Shown piece after piece: positions 55,211 to 64,000 of a DNA stretch of 64,000 nt. The notes beneath the pieces were generated by a model that was not told the origin of the DNA, did not search any database, and worked only from the letters and a program-made list of their open reading frames with translations. Source of the stretch: Fulvimarina sp040239565 (GTDB lineage: Bacteria; Pseudomonadota; Alphaproteobacteria; Rhizobiales; Rhizobiaceae); the NCBI RefSeq assembly GCF_040239565.1, contig NZ_JBEHWS010000003.1, forward strand, positions 186,001-250,000. The letters run 5' to 3'. A program made the translations under genes and the position numbers. Each line of letters opens with the position of its first letter. Positions within the stretch are counted from its first letter, which is position 1.

Positions 55211-56260
55211 TCAGGCGGCAGCCTGCTGATTTTCGCTCTTCGGAGAAACCGCAGCCACGACATCGGTCGGGCGGATAAGCCCGACAGTCTTGCCGCCGTC
55301 TTCCACCCGGATGATCGCACCTTGGCCAAGCCGGCCGAGGAATTCGCGGATCGGCGTGTCCGGATGAACGGCACCGCCTTCGGAGGCCGGCGTGCCGTCG
55401 TCCTCGCCCATCACATCGCGCGCGCGAAGGATTTCGAGGAGGTTGGTCTGGGCCACGAAGTCGGCGACATACTGATCAGCCGGGTTCTGGATGATATCCG
55501 ACGGCGTGCCGCACTGGACGATCCTGCCGCCTTCCATGATCGCGATCCGGTCGCCGAGCTTGAAGGCCTCGTCGAGATCATGGCTGACGAAGAGGATCGT
55601 GCGTTTCAGATTCTGCTGGAGATCGAGGAGTTCGTCCTGCAAGCGGTTTCGGATCAACGGATCGAGCGCGGAGAACGGCTCGTCCATCAGGAGAATCGGC
55701 GCGTCCGTCGCAAAAGCGCGGGCAAGGCCCACGCGCTGCTGCATGCCGCCTGACAGTTCGCCCACCTTGCGCTCGGCCCAGTCGCCCAGGCCGACCAGTT
55801 CGAGCTGCTGGCGGACCTTTTCCTCGCGCTCCTTCTTCGACATACCGGAGAGTTCGAGGCCGAGCGCGACATTGTCGATGACATTGCGCCAGGGCAGAAG
55901 CCCGAACTGCTGGAACACCATCGAAACACGCGACAGGCGCATATTGCGCAGCTTCTTCGACGACGCGTTGGTGACGTCGGCCATCTCCGAGCCGTCGTTG
56001 ACGAGTACGCGGCCGCGACAAACGGGATTGAGACCATTGACCGCGCGCAGAAGTGTCGACTTGCCGGAACCGGAGAGCCCCATGAGGACGAGGATCTCAG
56101 CTTCCTTCACTTCGAGCGAGCAGGCATGGACGCCGAGGACCTGGCCAGTTTCGGCCTGAACCTCGGCACGGGTCTTGCCCGCATCCATCAGAGGCAGCGC
56201 ACTTTCGGGACGATTGCCGAAGACGATATTCACATCGTCGAATACGATTGCCTGACTCAT
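55211..56260 (-). CDS. choV: Choline ABC transporter, ATP-binding protein
   Basis: 349 residues. Walker A GLSGSGKSTLLRAVN, Q-loop VFQQFGLLPWRNV, signature LSGGMQQRVGLARAF, Walker B ILLMDEPFSALDP and H-loop VSHDLDEA are all visible. The C-terminal extension (about 270-349) includes TPIREFLGRLG and VVAAVSPK, in line with the ChoV/ProV osmo-transporter group. The N-terminal insertion PLMDAGKTRAEVQAETG is typical of the group. It overlaps choW by 4 bases. Confidence 0.93.
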   Translation of the reverse strand: MSQAIVFDDVNIVFGNRPESALPLMDAGKTRAEVQAETGQVLGVHACSLEVKEAEILVLMGLSGSGKSTLLRAVNGLNPVCRGRVLVNDGSEMADVTNASSKKLRNMRLSRVSMVFQQFGLLPWRNVIDNVALGLELSGMSKKEREEKVRQQLELVGLGDWAERKVGELSGGMQQRVGLARAFATDAPILLMDEPFSALDPLIRNRLQDELLDLQQNLKRTILFVSHDLDEAFKLGDRIAIMEGGRIVQCGTPSDIIQNPADQYVADFVAQTNLLEILRARDVMGEDDGTPASEGGAVHPDTPIREFLGRLGQGAIIRVEDGGKTVGLIRPTDVVAAVSPKSENQQAAA

Positions 56261-57099
56261 GCCTTCTTCCTCTGACCGACCCTGAGCACGCGATCGAGGA
56301 TGATCGCGACGACGACGATGATGAATCCGCTCTCGAAACCGAGCGAGGTGTTGACCTGGTTCAGCGCACGAACGACCGGCACGCCGAGGCCGTCGGCGCC
56401 GACGAGCGCTGCGATCACGACCATCGAGAGCGAGAGCATGATGGTCTGGTTGAGACCGGCCATGATCTGCGGCAGGGCGTAGGGAAGCTCTACCTTCCAG
56501 AGCTTCTGCGATCCCGTCGCACCGAAGGCGTCGGCTGCTTCGAGCAGGGATTTGGGCGTCGAGGAAACGCCGAGATAGGTCAGGCGGATCGGTGCCGGCA
56601 GGACGAAGATGACGGTCGCCAGCAGACCCGGCACCATTCCGATGCCGAAGAAGACGATCGCCGGAATAAGATAGACGAAGGTCGGGAGTGTCTGCATCAG
56701 GTCGAGGACCGGTTGCAGGAAGGCGTAGAGCTTCGGCCGATGGGCGGCGGCGATGCCGATTGGCACACCGATCGCCATACAGACGATACAGGCCGACAGG
56801 ACCAGCGTGAGGCTCTCCGTCATCTCCTCCCAATAGCCTTGGTTGATGATGAAGAGAAAGCCGAGAACGACGAAGAGAGTCAGCTTCCAGCTGCGCTGAA
56901 GCCAAAAGCTGAGCGCGCCGAAGATTGCGACGATGATCAAGGGATTGGGCGTCTGGAGGATCCAGAGCAGCCAGTCGATCAGCCAGCCACCGACATCGGC
57001 CATGCCGTCGAAGAACCAGCCACCATTCGATTGGAGCCAGTCGAACACATCCTCGGCAACACTGCCGATCGGAATCTTGTAATCAGTCAGCCAGTCCAC
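56257..57099 (-). CDS. choW: Choline ABC transporter, permease
   Basis: 280-residue inner-membrane permease of the ProW/ChoW family. Helices begin near residue 50. The conserved cytoplasmic coupling segment is ATVIFVLPAPIRLTYLGVSSTPKSLLEAADAFGATGSQKLWKVELPYALPQIMAGLNQT (EAA-like loop). It works with ChoX and ChoV in high-affinity choline import. Confidence 0.93.
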   Translation of the reverse strand: MDWLTDYKIPIGSVAEDVFDWLQSNGGWFFDGMADVGGWLIDWLLWILQTPNPLIIVAIFGALSFWLQRSWKLTLFVVLGFLFIINQGYWEEMTESLTLVLSACIVCMAIGVPIGIAAAHRPKLYAFLQPVLDLMQTLPTFVYLIPAIVFFGIGMVPGLLATVIFVLPAPIRLTYLGVSSTPKSLLEAADAFGATGSQKLWKVELPYALPQIMAGLNQTIMLSLSMVVIAALVGADGLGVPVVRALNQVNTSLGFESGFIIVVVAIILDRVLRVGQRKKA

Positions 57100-57130
57100 G
57101 ACCCCGCGCCCTCACCCCTAAGCTGTTGAA

Positions 57131-57160
57131 GAAAAGCCCCCGCCGGGTTCGGCGGGGGCT
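57131..57160 (-). terminator. Hairpin between choX and choW
   Basis: AGCCCCCGCCG and CGGCGGGGGCT form a perfect 11-bp stem with a 4-base loop, followed leftward by TTTTC. It sits 28 bases past the choX stop and before choW, so it probably causes partial termination or protects the choX message, giving more binding protein than membrane subunits. Confidence 0.8.
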
Positions 57161-57187
57161 GGATAGTTTCGATATCGCCTTTGGGGC

Positions 57188-58126
57188 TTACATCCCCAGC
57201 GATTCTTTGACGGCTGCAAGACCAGGTTCGCCTTCGACGGTGGTCACACCTTCAAGCCAGCCTTCCCACTGGTCCGGATTGGCCTTGAGCCAGGCTTCCG
57301 TCGCCACACCGGCTTCCTCGCCCTCGTCGAGGATCTGGCCCATGATCTTGTTTTCCATGTCCAGCGAGAACTTCTGGTTCTTCAGGAAGGTCGTCACATT
57401 CGGGCACTCTTCCATGTAGCCCTGGCGTGCGACCGTGTGGACCGTACCCTCGCCGCCGAAGAAGTCTTCACCGCCTGTGAGGTATTTCAGGTCGTAGTTG
57501 GCGTTCATCGGATGGGGCTCCCAGCCGAGGAAGACGATGGGCTCTTCCTTGGAATAGGCACGGCCGACCATGGCCAGCATGCCCTGCTCTGAACTCTCCA
57601 CGACTTCGAAGCCGGAAAGGTCGTGCTTGTTTTCCTCGGTCAACGAGACGAGGTAGGCGTTACCCTCATTGCCCGGCTCGATGCCGTAGATCTTCTCGTC
57701 CAGCTCGTCGCGGAACTTCGCGATGTCAGCATAGGTCTGGAGACCCTCTTCATAGAGATAGGTCGGGACGGCGAGCGTGTATTTCGTGCCTTCGAGATTG
57801 GTCGAGACGTCCTCGATCTCGCCGGATTCGAGATAGGGGCCGATTGCCGCATTCTGGGCTGGCAGCCAGTTGCCGAGGAAGACATCGACGTCGTCGCTCT
57901 CGAGCGATGCGAAGGTCACCGGAACCGAGAGCACCTTCACGTCCACCGAATATCCGAGACCTTCCAGAACGTGCTTCGTGGCCGCGGTCGTCGTTGTGAT
58001 GTCGGTCCAGCCCACATCAGACATGGTCACCGTCTGGCAGGCTTCGGAGACCTGCGCGCTCGCGGTTCCAGCGAGGGCAGTGGTGCCGAGAAAGGCGAGT
58101 GCAATCGTTCCGAATGTCTTGCGCAT
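57188..58126 (-). CDS. choX: Choline ABC transporter, substrate-binding protein
   Basis: 312 residues with signal peptide MRKTFGTIALAFLGTTALAGTASA. The mature protein has SDVGWTDITTTTAATKHVLEGLGY, VFLGNWLPAQ and FLGWEPHPMNANYDLKYL, close to the choline-binding ChoX/OpuAC fold with its aromatic cage residues. It binds choline in the periplasm and delivers it to ChoW. It faces betI with a 138-bp gap carrying a BetI-like box. Confidence 0.95.
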   Translation of the reverse strand: MRKTFGTIALAFLGTTALAGTASAQVSEACQTVTMSDVGWTDITTTTAATKHVLEGLGYSVDVKVLSVPVTFASLESDDVDVFLGNWLPAQNAAIGPYLESGEIEDVSTNLEGTKYTLAVPTYLYEEGLQTYADIAKFRDELDEKIYGIEPGNEGNAYLVSLTEENKHDLSGFEVVESSEQGMLAMVGRAYSKEEPIVFLGWEPHPMNANYDLKYLTGGEDFFGGEGTVHTVARQGYMEECPNVTTFLKNQKFSLDMENKIMGQILDEGEEAGVATEAWLKANPDQWEGWLEGVTTVEGEPGLAAVKESLGM

Positions 58127-58169
58127 GAATGCTCCCTGTCCAGGACCGGCTCGTTGGCGCCGGTTGTTT

Positions 58170-58185
58170 TTGATTGATCAGTCAA
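58170..58185. promoter_or_regulatory. BetI operator candidate
   Basis: TTGATTGATCAGTCAA is a 16-bp palindrome with one mismatched pair and a TGATCA centre, in the choX-betI gap. It resembles the TTGA..TCAA symmetry of known BetI sites and could control both divergent operons. Confidence 0.7.
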
Positions 58186-58264
58186 TTAAAACTCATCGAG
58201 AGACTGATGTAAACAGTGGCACCCTGATTGGGGTGCCCAGATTTGTATCAGCAGCGGAGCAAGG

Positions 58265-58855
58265 ATGCCGAAGACGGGAATGGAGGCAGTGCGTCGCGAG
58301 GCGCTGATCTCAGCCACGATCGCCGAAATCGGCGCTTCGGGCTCTCTCGACGTGACCGTTGGGCGGATCGCCAATCGCGCCGGCGTCTCCTCAGCTCTCG
58401 CCCACCACTATTTCGGGTCGAAGGAGAGGATCTTCTACGCCGCCATGCGGCGAATCCTCGACGATTTCGGCAAGTCCGTGCTGGACCGGTTCCGGTCGGC
58501 GAAGGGCCCGCGCGCCCGGGTCGAGGCGATCATCAGCGCCTCCTTCGAAGCCGAGCAGTTCGATCCGGCCATCGTTTCAGCGTGGCTCGCATTTTATGTC
58601 GAGGCCAATCGTTCGACCAACGCCCAGCGGCTGCTCAGGGTGTATGCGCGCCGTCTCGATTCGAACCTCGTCCACTCCTTACGCGAGCTGATGAATGAAG
58701 ACGCGGCACGTCGCACGGCCCAGGGCCTCGCCTCGCTGATCGACGGCCTCTACATCCGCGCCGCCCTTCAGGAGCGGGCGCCCAAACGCCGAGACGCGGC
58801 GGCGCTGGTCATGGACTACCTCGACAAAGCCCTCAAGACGGAGAACGCCGTATGA
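58265..58855 (+). CDS. betI: Transcriptional repressor of betaine synthesis
   Basis: 196-residue TetR-family regulator. VRREALISATIAEIGASGSLDVTVGRIANRAGVSSALAHHYFGSKERIF is the BetI-type HTH, and LIDGLYIRAALQ near the C-terminus is conserved. BetI represses the bet genes and is relieved by choline. Its stop overlaps the betC start (ATGA). Confidence 0.94.
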   Translation: MPKTGMEAVRREALISATIAEIGASGSLDVTVGRIANRAGVSSALAHHYFGSKERIFYAAMRRILDDFGKSVLDRFRSAKGPRARVEAIISASFEAEQFDPAIVSAWLAFYVEANRSTNAQRLLRVYARRLDSNLVHSLRELMNEDAARRTAQGLASLIDGLYIRAALQERAPKRRDAAALVMDYLDKALKTENAV

Positions 58856-60369
58856 CGAAGAAGCCGAACATCCTGATCCTGATGGTCGATCAGCTGAACG
58901 GAACGCTGTTTCCGGACGGTCCGGCGGACTTCCTCCATACGCCCAATCTGAAGAAGCTCGCGGCCCGCTCCACGCGGTTTCGGAACAGTTACACGGCCTC
59001 GCCGCTCTGCGCGCCGGGCCGGGCGAGCTTCATGTCGGGTCAGTTGCCGGCACGCACGCGGGTCTATGACAATGCGGCCGAATTCGCCTCCGACATCCCG
59101 ACCTACGCCCACCACCTGCGGCGCGCCGGCTACCAGACGACGCTGTCCGGCAAGATGCACTTCGTCGGCCCCGACCAGCTGCACGGCTTCGAGGAGCGGC
59201 TGACGACGGACGTCTATCCGGCAGACTTCGGCTGGACGCCGGACTATCGCAAGCCGGGCGAGCGGATCGACTGGTGGTATCACAATATGGGCTCGGTGAA
59301 GGGCGCCGGGATCGGCGAGATTTCCAACCAGCTCGAATATGACGACGAGGTCGCCTACGAGGCGAGGCGCAAGATCTACGATCTCGGCCGGCGCGGCGAT
59401 GACCGGCCCTGGATGCTGACCGTCTCCTTCACCCATCCACATGACCCTTACGTGGCGCGCAAGAAGTACTGGGACCTTTACGAGGACTGCGAGCACCTTC
59501 TGCCGGAGGTACCTGCGATTCCCTACGAGGAACAGGATCGCCATTCCAAGCGCATTCTCGATGCGAACGACCGCTCGAACTTCGAGATCAGCGAAGACGA
59601 TATCCGCCGCTCACGCCGGGCCTATTTCGCCAATATCTCCTATCTCGACGACAAGATCGGCGAGATCTTCGAGGCACTCGAAGGCACCGAGCAGGACGAG
59701 GATACGATCATCCTCTTCCTTTCCGACCATGGCGACATGCTCGGCGAGCGCGGCCTCTGGTTCAAGATGAGCTTCTACGACGGTTCGGCGCGCGTACCGC
59801 TGATGATCGCCGCGCCCCAAATGCCGGCAGGACGGATCGACACGCCGGTCTCGACGATCGACGTGACGCCGACGCTTGCCGATCTCGCCGGGATCGATCT
59901 CGGCGGCATCATGCCGTGGACCGACGGGGAAAGCCTCGTTCCGGTGGCGAACGGTGAGGACCGCACCAATCCAGTCCGCATGGAATATGCCGCCGAAGGC
60001 TCCGAAGCTCCTCTGGTGTCGCTGCGCGAAGGCCCGTGGAAGTACAATCACTGCGAGATTGATCCTCCGCAGCTCTTCGATATGGGCGCCGATCCGCACG
60101 AGCTGAAAAATCTGGCCGAGAACACCGACTACACCGATGTGGTGCAGCGCTTCGCGAAGGAAGTCGGCGAACGCTGGGATATGGCGCGCTACGACGCCGA
60201 TGTGCGCGAAAGCCAGGCCCGCCGCTGGATCGTCTACCCGGCACTTCGAAACGGCGACTACTATCCGTGGGATTTCCAGCCGCTGAAGAACGCCTCCGAG
60301 CGCTACATGCGAAACCACATGGATCTCAACGTGCTCGAATCCTCCCAGCGCTATCCGAGGGGAGACTGA
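58852..60369 (+). CDS. betC: Choline-sulfatase
   Basis: 505 residues. NILILMVDQLNG starts the alkaline-phosphatase-like fold. The formylglycine site is CAPGR (Cys53). GKMHFVGPDQLHGFEERL and FLSDHGDMLGERGLW hold metal ligands, and the C-terminal NGDYYPWDFQPLKNASERYMR is the choline-sulfatase C-terminal region. It hydrolyses choline-O-sulfate to choline and sulfate. It is placed between betI and betB as in Sinorhizobium. Confidence 0.95.
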   Translation: MTKKPNILILMVDQLNGTLFPDGPADFLHTPNLKKLAARSTRFRNSYTASPLCAPGRASFMSGQLPARTRVYDNAAEFASDIPTYAHHLRRAGYQTTLSGKMHFVGPDQLHGFEERLTTDVYPADFGWTPDYRKPGERIDWWYHNMGSVKGAGIGEISNQLEYDDEVAYEARRKIYDLGRRGDDRPWMLTVSFTHPHDPYVARKKYWDLYEDCEHLLPEVPAIPYEEQDRHSKRILDANDRSNFEISEDDIRRSRRAYFANISYLDDKIGEIFEALEGTEQDEDTIILFLSDHGDMLGERGLWFKMSFYDGSARVPLMIAAPQMPAGRIDTPVSTIDVTPTLADLAGIDLGGIMPWTDGESLVPVANGEDRTNPVRMEYAAEGSEAPLVSLREGPWKYNHCEIDPPQLFDMGADPHELKNLAENTDYTDVVQRFAKEVGERWDMARYDADVRESQARRWIVYPALRNGDYYPWDFQPLKNASERYMRNHMDLNVLESSQRYPRGD

Positions 60370-60371
60370 AC

Positions 60372-61019
60372 ATGATCACGGTCTACGAACGGTCCGACTC
60401 CAACAATGTGCAGCCTGTGATGTGGCTGATCGCCGAACTCGGGCTCGAACACGAGCGGCTGGATGTTGGCCATCGCTTCGGCGGCAACCGTTCGCCCGAA
60501 TATCTCGCGATGAACCCGATGGGTCTGGTGCCGGTGGTTCGCGACGACGATGGCGAGGCGATCTCCGAGATGGGCGCGATCCTGCGCTATCTCGCAGCCC
60601 GCTACGGTAAGGACGACGCGTTCTGGCCCAGCGACCCGGCAGCCCGTGCGCAGGTCGACCGCTGGGCCGAATGGTCGAAGATCGAGATCATGGGCACATT
60701 CCAGGCGCCGGTCTTCTTCGCCAAGGTGATCGCGAAGCCGGAAAGCCGAAATCCGGAGGCGATCGAACGCGCCCTCGTCCACTTCCACAAGCGGATGGAC
60801 ATCGCCGAGGCCCGTCTCGGCGAGGCCGATTATCTCGCGGGCAGAGACTTCAGCCTTGCGGACATCGTCTTCGGCTCGGTGCTCTACCGCTATTTCGCGC
60901 TCGACATCGAGCGCCCCGACTATCCGAACATCACGGCCTATTACGAGCGCCTTCAGGCGCGGCCGGCCTATGCCGAGCATGTGATGGTCTCCTACGACGC
61001 GCTGGAAGGAACAGTATGA
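60372..61019 (+). CDS. Glutathione S-transferase family protein within the bet operon
   Basis: 215 residues: an N-terminal thioredoxin-like domain (MITVYERSDSNNVQPVMWLIAELGLEHE, with NPMGLVPVV and SEMGAILRYLA for glutathione binding) and an alpha-helical C-terminal domain. GGGGAG precedes the ATG. It lies 2 bases after betC and overlaps betB by 4 bases, so it is a full member of the operon. GST genes are not a standard part of betICBA. A role in detoxifying aldehyde intermediates is a guess. Confidence 0.88.
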   Translation: MITVYERSDSNNVQPVMWLIAELGLEHERLDVGHRFGGNRSPEYLAMNPMGLVPVVRDDDGEAISEMGAILRYLAARYGKDDAFWPSDPAARAQVDRWAEWSKIEIMGTFQAPVFFAKVIAKPESRNPEAIERALVHFHKRMDIAEARLGEADYLAGRDFSLADIVFGSVLYRYFALDIERPDYPNITAYYERLQARPAYAEHVMVSYDALEGTV

Positions 61020-62479
61020 GAGCCCAGCCCAAAGCAAGCCACTTCATCGACGGCGCCTATGTCGAGGACGAGAACGGCGAAGCGTTCGACTGCATCTATG
61101 CCGCGACAGGCGAGACGATCGCAAAGCTTCACGCGGCGACGCCGGCAATCATCGACGCTGCGATGACATCGGCGGCCAAGGCACAGGCTGAGTGGGCGGA
61201 GTGGACGCCGGTCCAGCGCTCGCGCGTGCTTCGCAAGGCAGCCGACATCATCCGCGAGCGTAACGAGGCGCTATCCGAGCTGGAAACCCTCGATACCGCC
61301 AAGCCGATCCAGGAGACGATCGTAGCCGATGCGACGTCCGGCGCGGACGCGCTGGAATGGTTTGCCTCGATCGCCGCGACGCTCTCCGGCGAGAGCGTGC
61401 CGCTCGGCGCCGACTTCGCCTACACGATCCGCGAGCCGCTCGGCGTCTGCGTCGGCATCGGGGCGTGGAACTATCCGACCCAGATCGCCTGCTGGAAGGC
61501 AGCGCCGGCGCTCGCCTGCGGCAATGCGATGGTCTTCAAGCCGTCGGAACTGACGCCGCTCTGCGCTCTCAAGGTCGCCGAGATCATGCACGAGGCGGGC
61601 GCGCCGGCGGGTCTTCTCAATGTGGTTCAGGGCTTCGGCAAGGTCGGCGCGGCGCTGACCGGCCACGACCTCTGCGCCAAGGTCTCGCTGACCGGCTCGG
61701 TCGAGACCGGGCCGAAGGTCTATGCGGCAGCCGCCGAGGGCATGCGGCATGTGACGATGGAGCTGGGCGGCAAGTCGCCGATCCTCGTCTTCGACGATGC
61801 GAGCCTCGAAGACGCGATTTCCGGCGCGATGCTCGGCAATTTCTATTCGACGGGGCAAATTTGCTCGAACGGCACGCGCGTCTTCGTCCAGCGCGGCATT
61901 TACGAACGGTTCTTGGAACGGCTGGCCGAGCGCACCAAGGGGATCAAGCTGGGTGACCCGCTCGATCCGGAGACGCAGATCGGACCACTCGTCTCCTTCG
62001 CGCAGCGCGAAAAGGTGCAGCATTATCTTAAGAGCGCCGGCGAGGAAGGTGCGCGGCTCGTCATCGGCGGTGGTTTGCCGGACGGCGATGGCTTCGCCGA
62101 TGGCGCCTATATCGCGCCGACGGTCTATGCCGACGTCACCGACGAGATGACGATCGCGCGGGAGGAGATTTTCGGACCGGTCATGTCCGTCTTCCCGTTC
62201 GACACCGAGGAGGAGGCGCTGTCGCGCGCCAACCGGACGCCGTTCGGTCTGGCGGCAGGCGTATTCACCAGCGATCTGACGCGCGGGCACCGGGTGGCGA
62301 AGAAGCTGCAAGCCGGCATCTGCTGGATCAACACGTACAATCTCACGCCCGTGGAAGTGCCCTTCGGCGGCGTGAAGAAATCCGGCCTCGGCCGCGAGAA
62401 CGGCAAGGCAGCAGTGGAATATTATTCTCAGCTGAAGACCGTTCATGTGGGCATGGGCCCGGTCGAGAGCCCGTACTGA
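61016..62479 (+). CDS. betB: Betaine-aldehyde dehydrogenase
   Basis: 487 residues, NAD(P)-dependent aldehyde dehydrogenase. GIGAWNYPTQIACWKAAPALACGNAMVFKPSE holds the coenzyme lysine and neighbouring residues. The catalytic Glu249 is in MELGGKSP and Cys283 in GQICSNGTRVF. INTYNLTPVEVPFGGVKKSGLGREN is close to other BetB enzymes. It oxidises betaine aldehyde to glycine betaine, an osmoprotectant. GGAAGGA precedes the ATG, which overlaps the GST stop. Confidence 0.95.
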   Translation: MRAQPKASHFIDGAYVEDENGEAFDCIYAATGETIAKLHAATPAIIDAAMTSAAKAQAEWAEWTPVQRSRVLRKAADIIRERNEALSELETLDTAKPIQETIVADATSGADALEWFASIAATLSGESVPLGADFAYTIREPLGVCVGIGAWNYPTQIACWKAAPALACGNAMVFKPSELTPLCALKVAEIMHEAGAPAGLLNVVQGFGKVGAALTGHDLCAKVSLTGSVETGPKVYAAAAEGMRHVTMELGGKSPILVFDDASLEDAISGAMLGNFYSTGQICSNGTRVFVQRGIYERFLERLAERTKGIKLGDPLDPETQIGPLVSFAQREKVQHYLKSAGEEGARLVIGGGLPDGDGFADGAYIAPTVYADVTDEMTIAREEIFGPVMSVFPFDTEEEALSRANRTPFGLAAGVFTSDLTRGHRVAKKLQAGICWINTYNLTPVEVPFGGVKKSGLGRENGKAAVEYYSQLKTVHVGMGPVESPY

Positions 62480-62482
62480 GCC

Positions 62483-64000
62483 ATGGTCACGGATCGCAAC
62501 GTTCTGGCCGAGGCCGATTACGTCATCATCGGGTCGGGCTCGGCGGGTTCGGCGCTTGCCTATCGCCTGTCGGAAAACGGCAAGCATTCGGTGATCGTCC
62601 TGGAATTCGGCGGCACCGATATGGGGCCGTTCATCCAGATGCCGGCGGCCCTATCCTATCCGATGAACATGAAGCGCTACGACTGGGGCTTCGTTTCCGA
62701 ACCCGAGCCCCATCTCGGCGGGCGCCGTCTGGTGACGCCGCGCGGCAAGGTCATCGGCGGCTCCTCCTCGATCAACGGCATGGTCTATGTGCGCGGCCAT
62801 GCGAAGGATTTCGATCACTGGGAAGAAACCGGCGCGAAGGGTTGGGGGTTTGCGGATGTCCTTCCCTATTTCAAGCGGATGGAGCGCTGGCACGAGGGTG
62901 GCCATGGCGGCGATCCCGAATGGCGAGGTCAGAACGGCCCGCTCCATGTCAGTCGCGGCCCGCGCATCAATCCGCTGTTCCACGCCTTCGTCGAAGCGGG
63001 AACCCAGGCCGGATTCGAGGAGACGGCTGACTACAACGGCGAAAAGCAGGAGGGCTTCGGCCCGATGGAGCAGACCGTCTGGAGGGGCCGGCGCTGGTCG
63101 ACCGCCAACGCCTATCTGCGCCCTGCCCTCAAGCGCGGAAATGTCCGGCTAATCCACTGCTTCGCCAACAGGATCGCCATCGAGAACGGCCGCGCGACCG
63201 GCGTCGAAGTGACCAAGGGGCGCAAGACCCAGCTTGTGAACGCCAAGCGCGAGGTGATCGTCGCAGCCTCCTCCATCAACTCCCCGAAACTGCTGATGCT
63301 CTCAGGCATCGGACCGGCCGCACATCTTTCCGAACACGGGATCGATGTGGTCGCGGACCGGCCGGGAGTCGGCGGCAATCTGCAGGACCATCTGGAGGTC
63401 TACATCCAGCAGGCCTGCACACAGCCGATCACGCTCTACAAGCACTGGAATCTCTTCGGCAAAGGATTCTCAGGCGCACAGTGGCTATTCACCAAAACCG
63501 GTCTTGGTGCCTCGAACCAGTTTGAAAGCGCCGCTTTTCTTCGAAGCCGGGCCGGCGTCGAATATCCCGATATCCAGTACCATTTCCTGCCGATCGCCGT
63601 GCGCTACGACGGCAAGGCGGCAGCAGAGGGACACGGCTTCCAGGCCCATGTCGGGCCGATGCGCTCGCCTTCGCGCGGACGCATTTCGCTTCGTTCGTCC
63701 GATCCGATCGAGCCGCCGAAGATCGTCTTCAACTATATGTCGACGGAGGAGGACTGGACCGACTTCCGCCGCTGCGTGCGACTGACGCGGGAGATCTTCG
63801 CCCAGAACGCATTTGACGCCTATCGCGGCAAGGAAATCCAGCCTGGCGCTTCGGCTCAGTCCGACGAGGCGATCGACGATTTCATCCGCGAGGAAGCCGA
63901 AAGCGCCTATCATCCCTGCGGCACATGCCGAATGGGCGATGCGGAGGACCGGCACGCCGTGGTCGATCCTCAGTGCCGGGTCATCGGCGTCGACGGCCTT
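62483..64000 (+). CDS. betA: Choline dehydrogenase, 5' part
   Basis: First 506 codons of an FAD-dependent GMC oxidoreductase, cut by the window end (family ~550). YVIIGSGSAGSALAYRLSE is the dinucleotide-binding start. GKVIGGSSSINGMVYVRGHAKDFDHWEE and SSINSPKLLMLSGIGPA are GMC signatures; AYHPCGTCRMGD is the C-terminal active-site region. It oxidises choline to betaine aldehyde at the membrane. It is 3 bases past the betB stop. Confidence 0.95.
   Translation, partial: MVTDRNVLAEADYVIIGSGSAGSALAYRLSENGKHSVIVLEFGGTDMGPFIQMPAALSYPMNMKRYDWGFVSEPEPHLGGRRLVTPRGKVIGGSSSINGMVYVRGHAKDFDHWEETGAKGWGFADVLPYFKRMERWHEGGHGGDPEWRGQNGPLHVSRGPRINPLFHAFVEAGTQAGFEETADYNGEKQEGFGPMEQTVWRGRRWSTANAYLRPALKRGNVRLIHCFANRIAIENGRATGVEVTKGRKTQLVNAKREVIVAASSINSPKLLMLSGIGPAAHLSEHGIDVVADRPGVGGNLQDHLEVYIQQACTQPITLYKHWNLFGKGFSGAQWLFTKTGLGASNQFESAAFLRSRAGVEYPDIQYHFLPIAVRYDGKAAAEGHGFQAHVGPMRSPSRGRISLRSSDPIEPPKIVFNYMSTEEDWTDFRRCVRLTREIFAQNAFDAYRGKEIQPGASAQSDEAIDDFIREEAESAYHPCGTCRMGDAEDRHAVVDPQCRVIGVDGL

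Overview
The window is a stretch of GC-rich alphaproteobacterial chromosome, most likely from the order Hyphomicrobiales (rhizobia and relatives). The reasons are a Sinorhizobium-style choline/glycine-betaine locus (choXWV facing betI-betC-betB-betA), aerobic-type cob genes, a PleC-like PAS histidine kinase, a chemoreceptor with an acidic/Trp/Phe tail, and dispersed inverted repeats of a kind common in that group. Species cannot be read from the sequence. The first gene (K+/H+ antiporter) is cut at its 5' end and the last gene (betA) at its 3' end.

Layout. 0-11 kb: antiporter tail, pgk coupled to an SGNH hydrolase, two small membrane proteins, a ligase-associated exonuclease, a YitT membrane protein, an orphan TadG/von Willebrand pilus protein and a chemoreceptor. 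A decayed copy of the yitT 3' end lies between the last two. 11-16 kb: an MscS channel divergent from an Lhr-type helicase. 15.8-17.7 kb: an AT-rich islet holding an orphan reverse transcriptase of the defence-associated (UG/DRT) type, preceded by an intergenic stretch full of small hairpins that may encode its partner RNA. 17.7-21.3 kb: a repeat-rich zone (two composite direct repeats and two more copies of the 130-bp element) enclosing an exported acetamidase/formamidase-family protein and a GIY-YIG protein. 21.3-46.3 kb: ordinary chromosome with a transglutaminase-like protein, DUF1028 protein, several EamA exporters, aminopeptidase N, a hybrid-length sensor kinase, an undecaprenyl-phosphate sugar transferase, alpha-glucosidase, LysE and AEC transporters, a TetR/MFS pair with a perfect 22-bp palindrome, a MocR regulator divergent from its likely target exporter, and a two-subunit sodium:solute symporter.

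46.3-55 kb is a long leftward cobalamin operon (cbiX-cobI-cbiG/cobJ-[TA pair]-cobM-cobB-cobC-cobT, written in transcription order). Most of its joints are short overlaps or gaps of about ten bases. A DUF6516-type toxin and its HVO_A0114-type antitoxin are embedded in it, and the toxin start overlaps the cobJ stop. The rest of the pathway must lie elsewhere. 55.2-64 kb is the choline module: choline uptake (choXWV) leftward, and rightward the BetI repressor, choline sulfatase, an unexpected glutathione-transferase-like gene, betaine-aldehyde dehydrogenase and choline dehydrogenase. Together these import choline and convert choline or choline-O-sulfate to glycine betaine.

The most interesting element is the reverse transcriptase with its structured upstream region. 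Two ACAGA motifs there lie exactly 108 nt apart (36 codons) and enclose a segment with no stop codon in one forward frame. That arrangement would suit a DRT2-like 'endless ORF' made by rolling-circle reverse transcription. This is an inference from pattern only, and such a stop-free window is not rare by chance.
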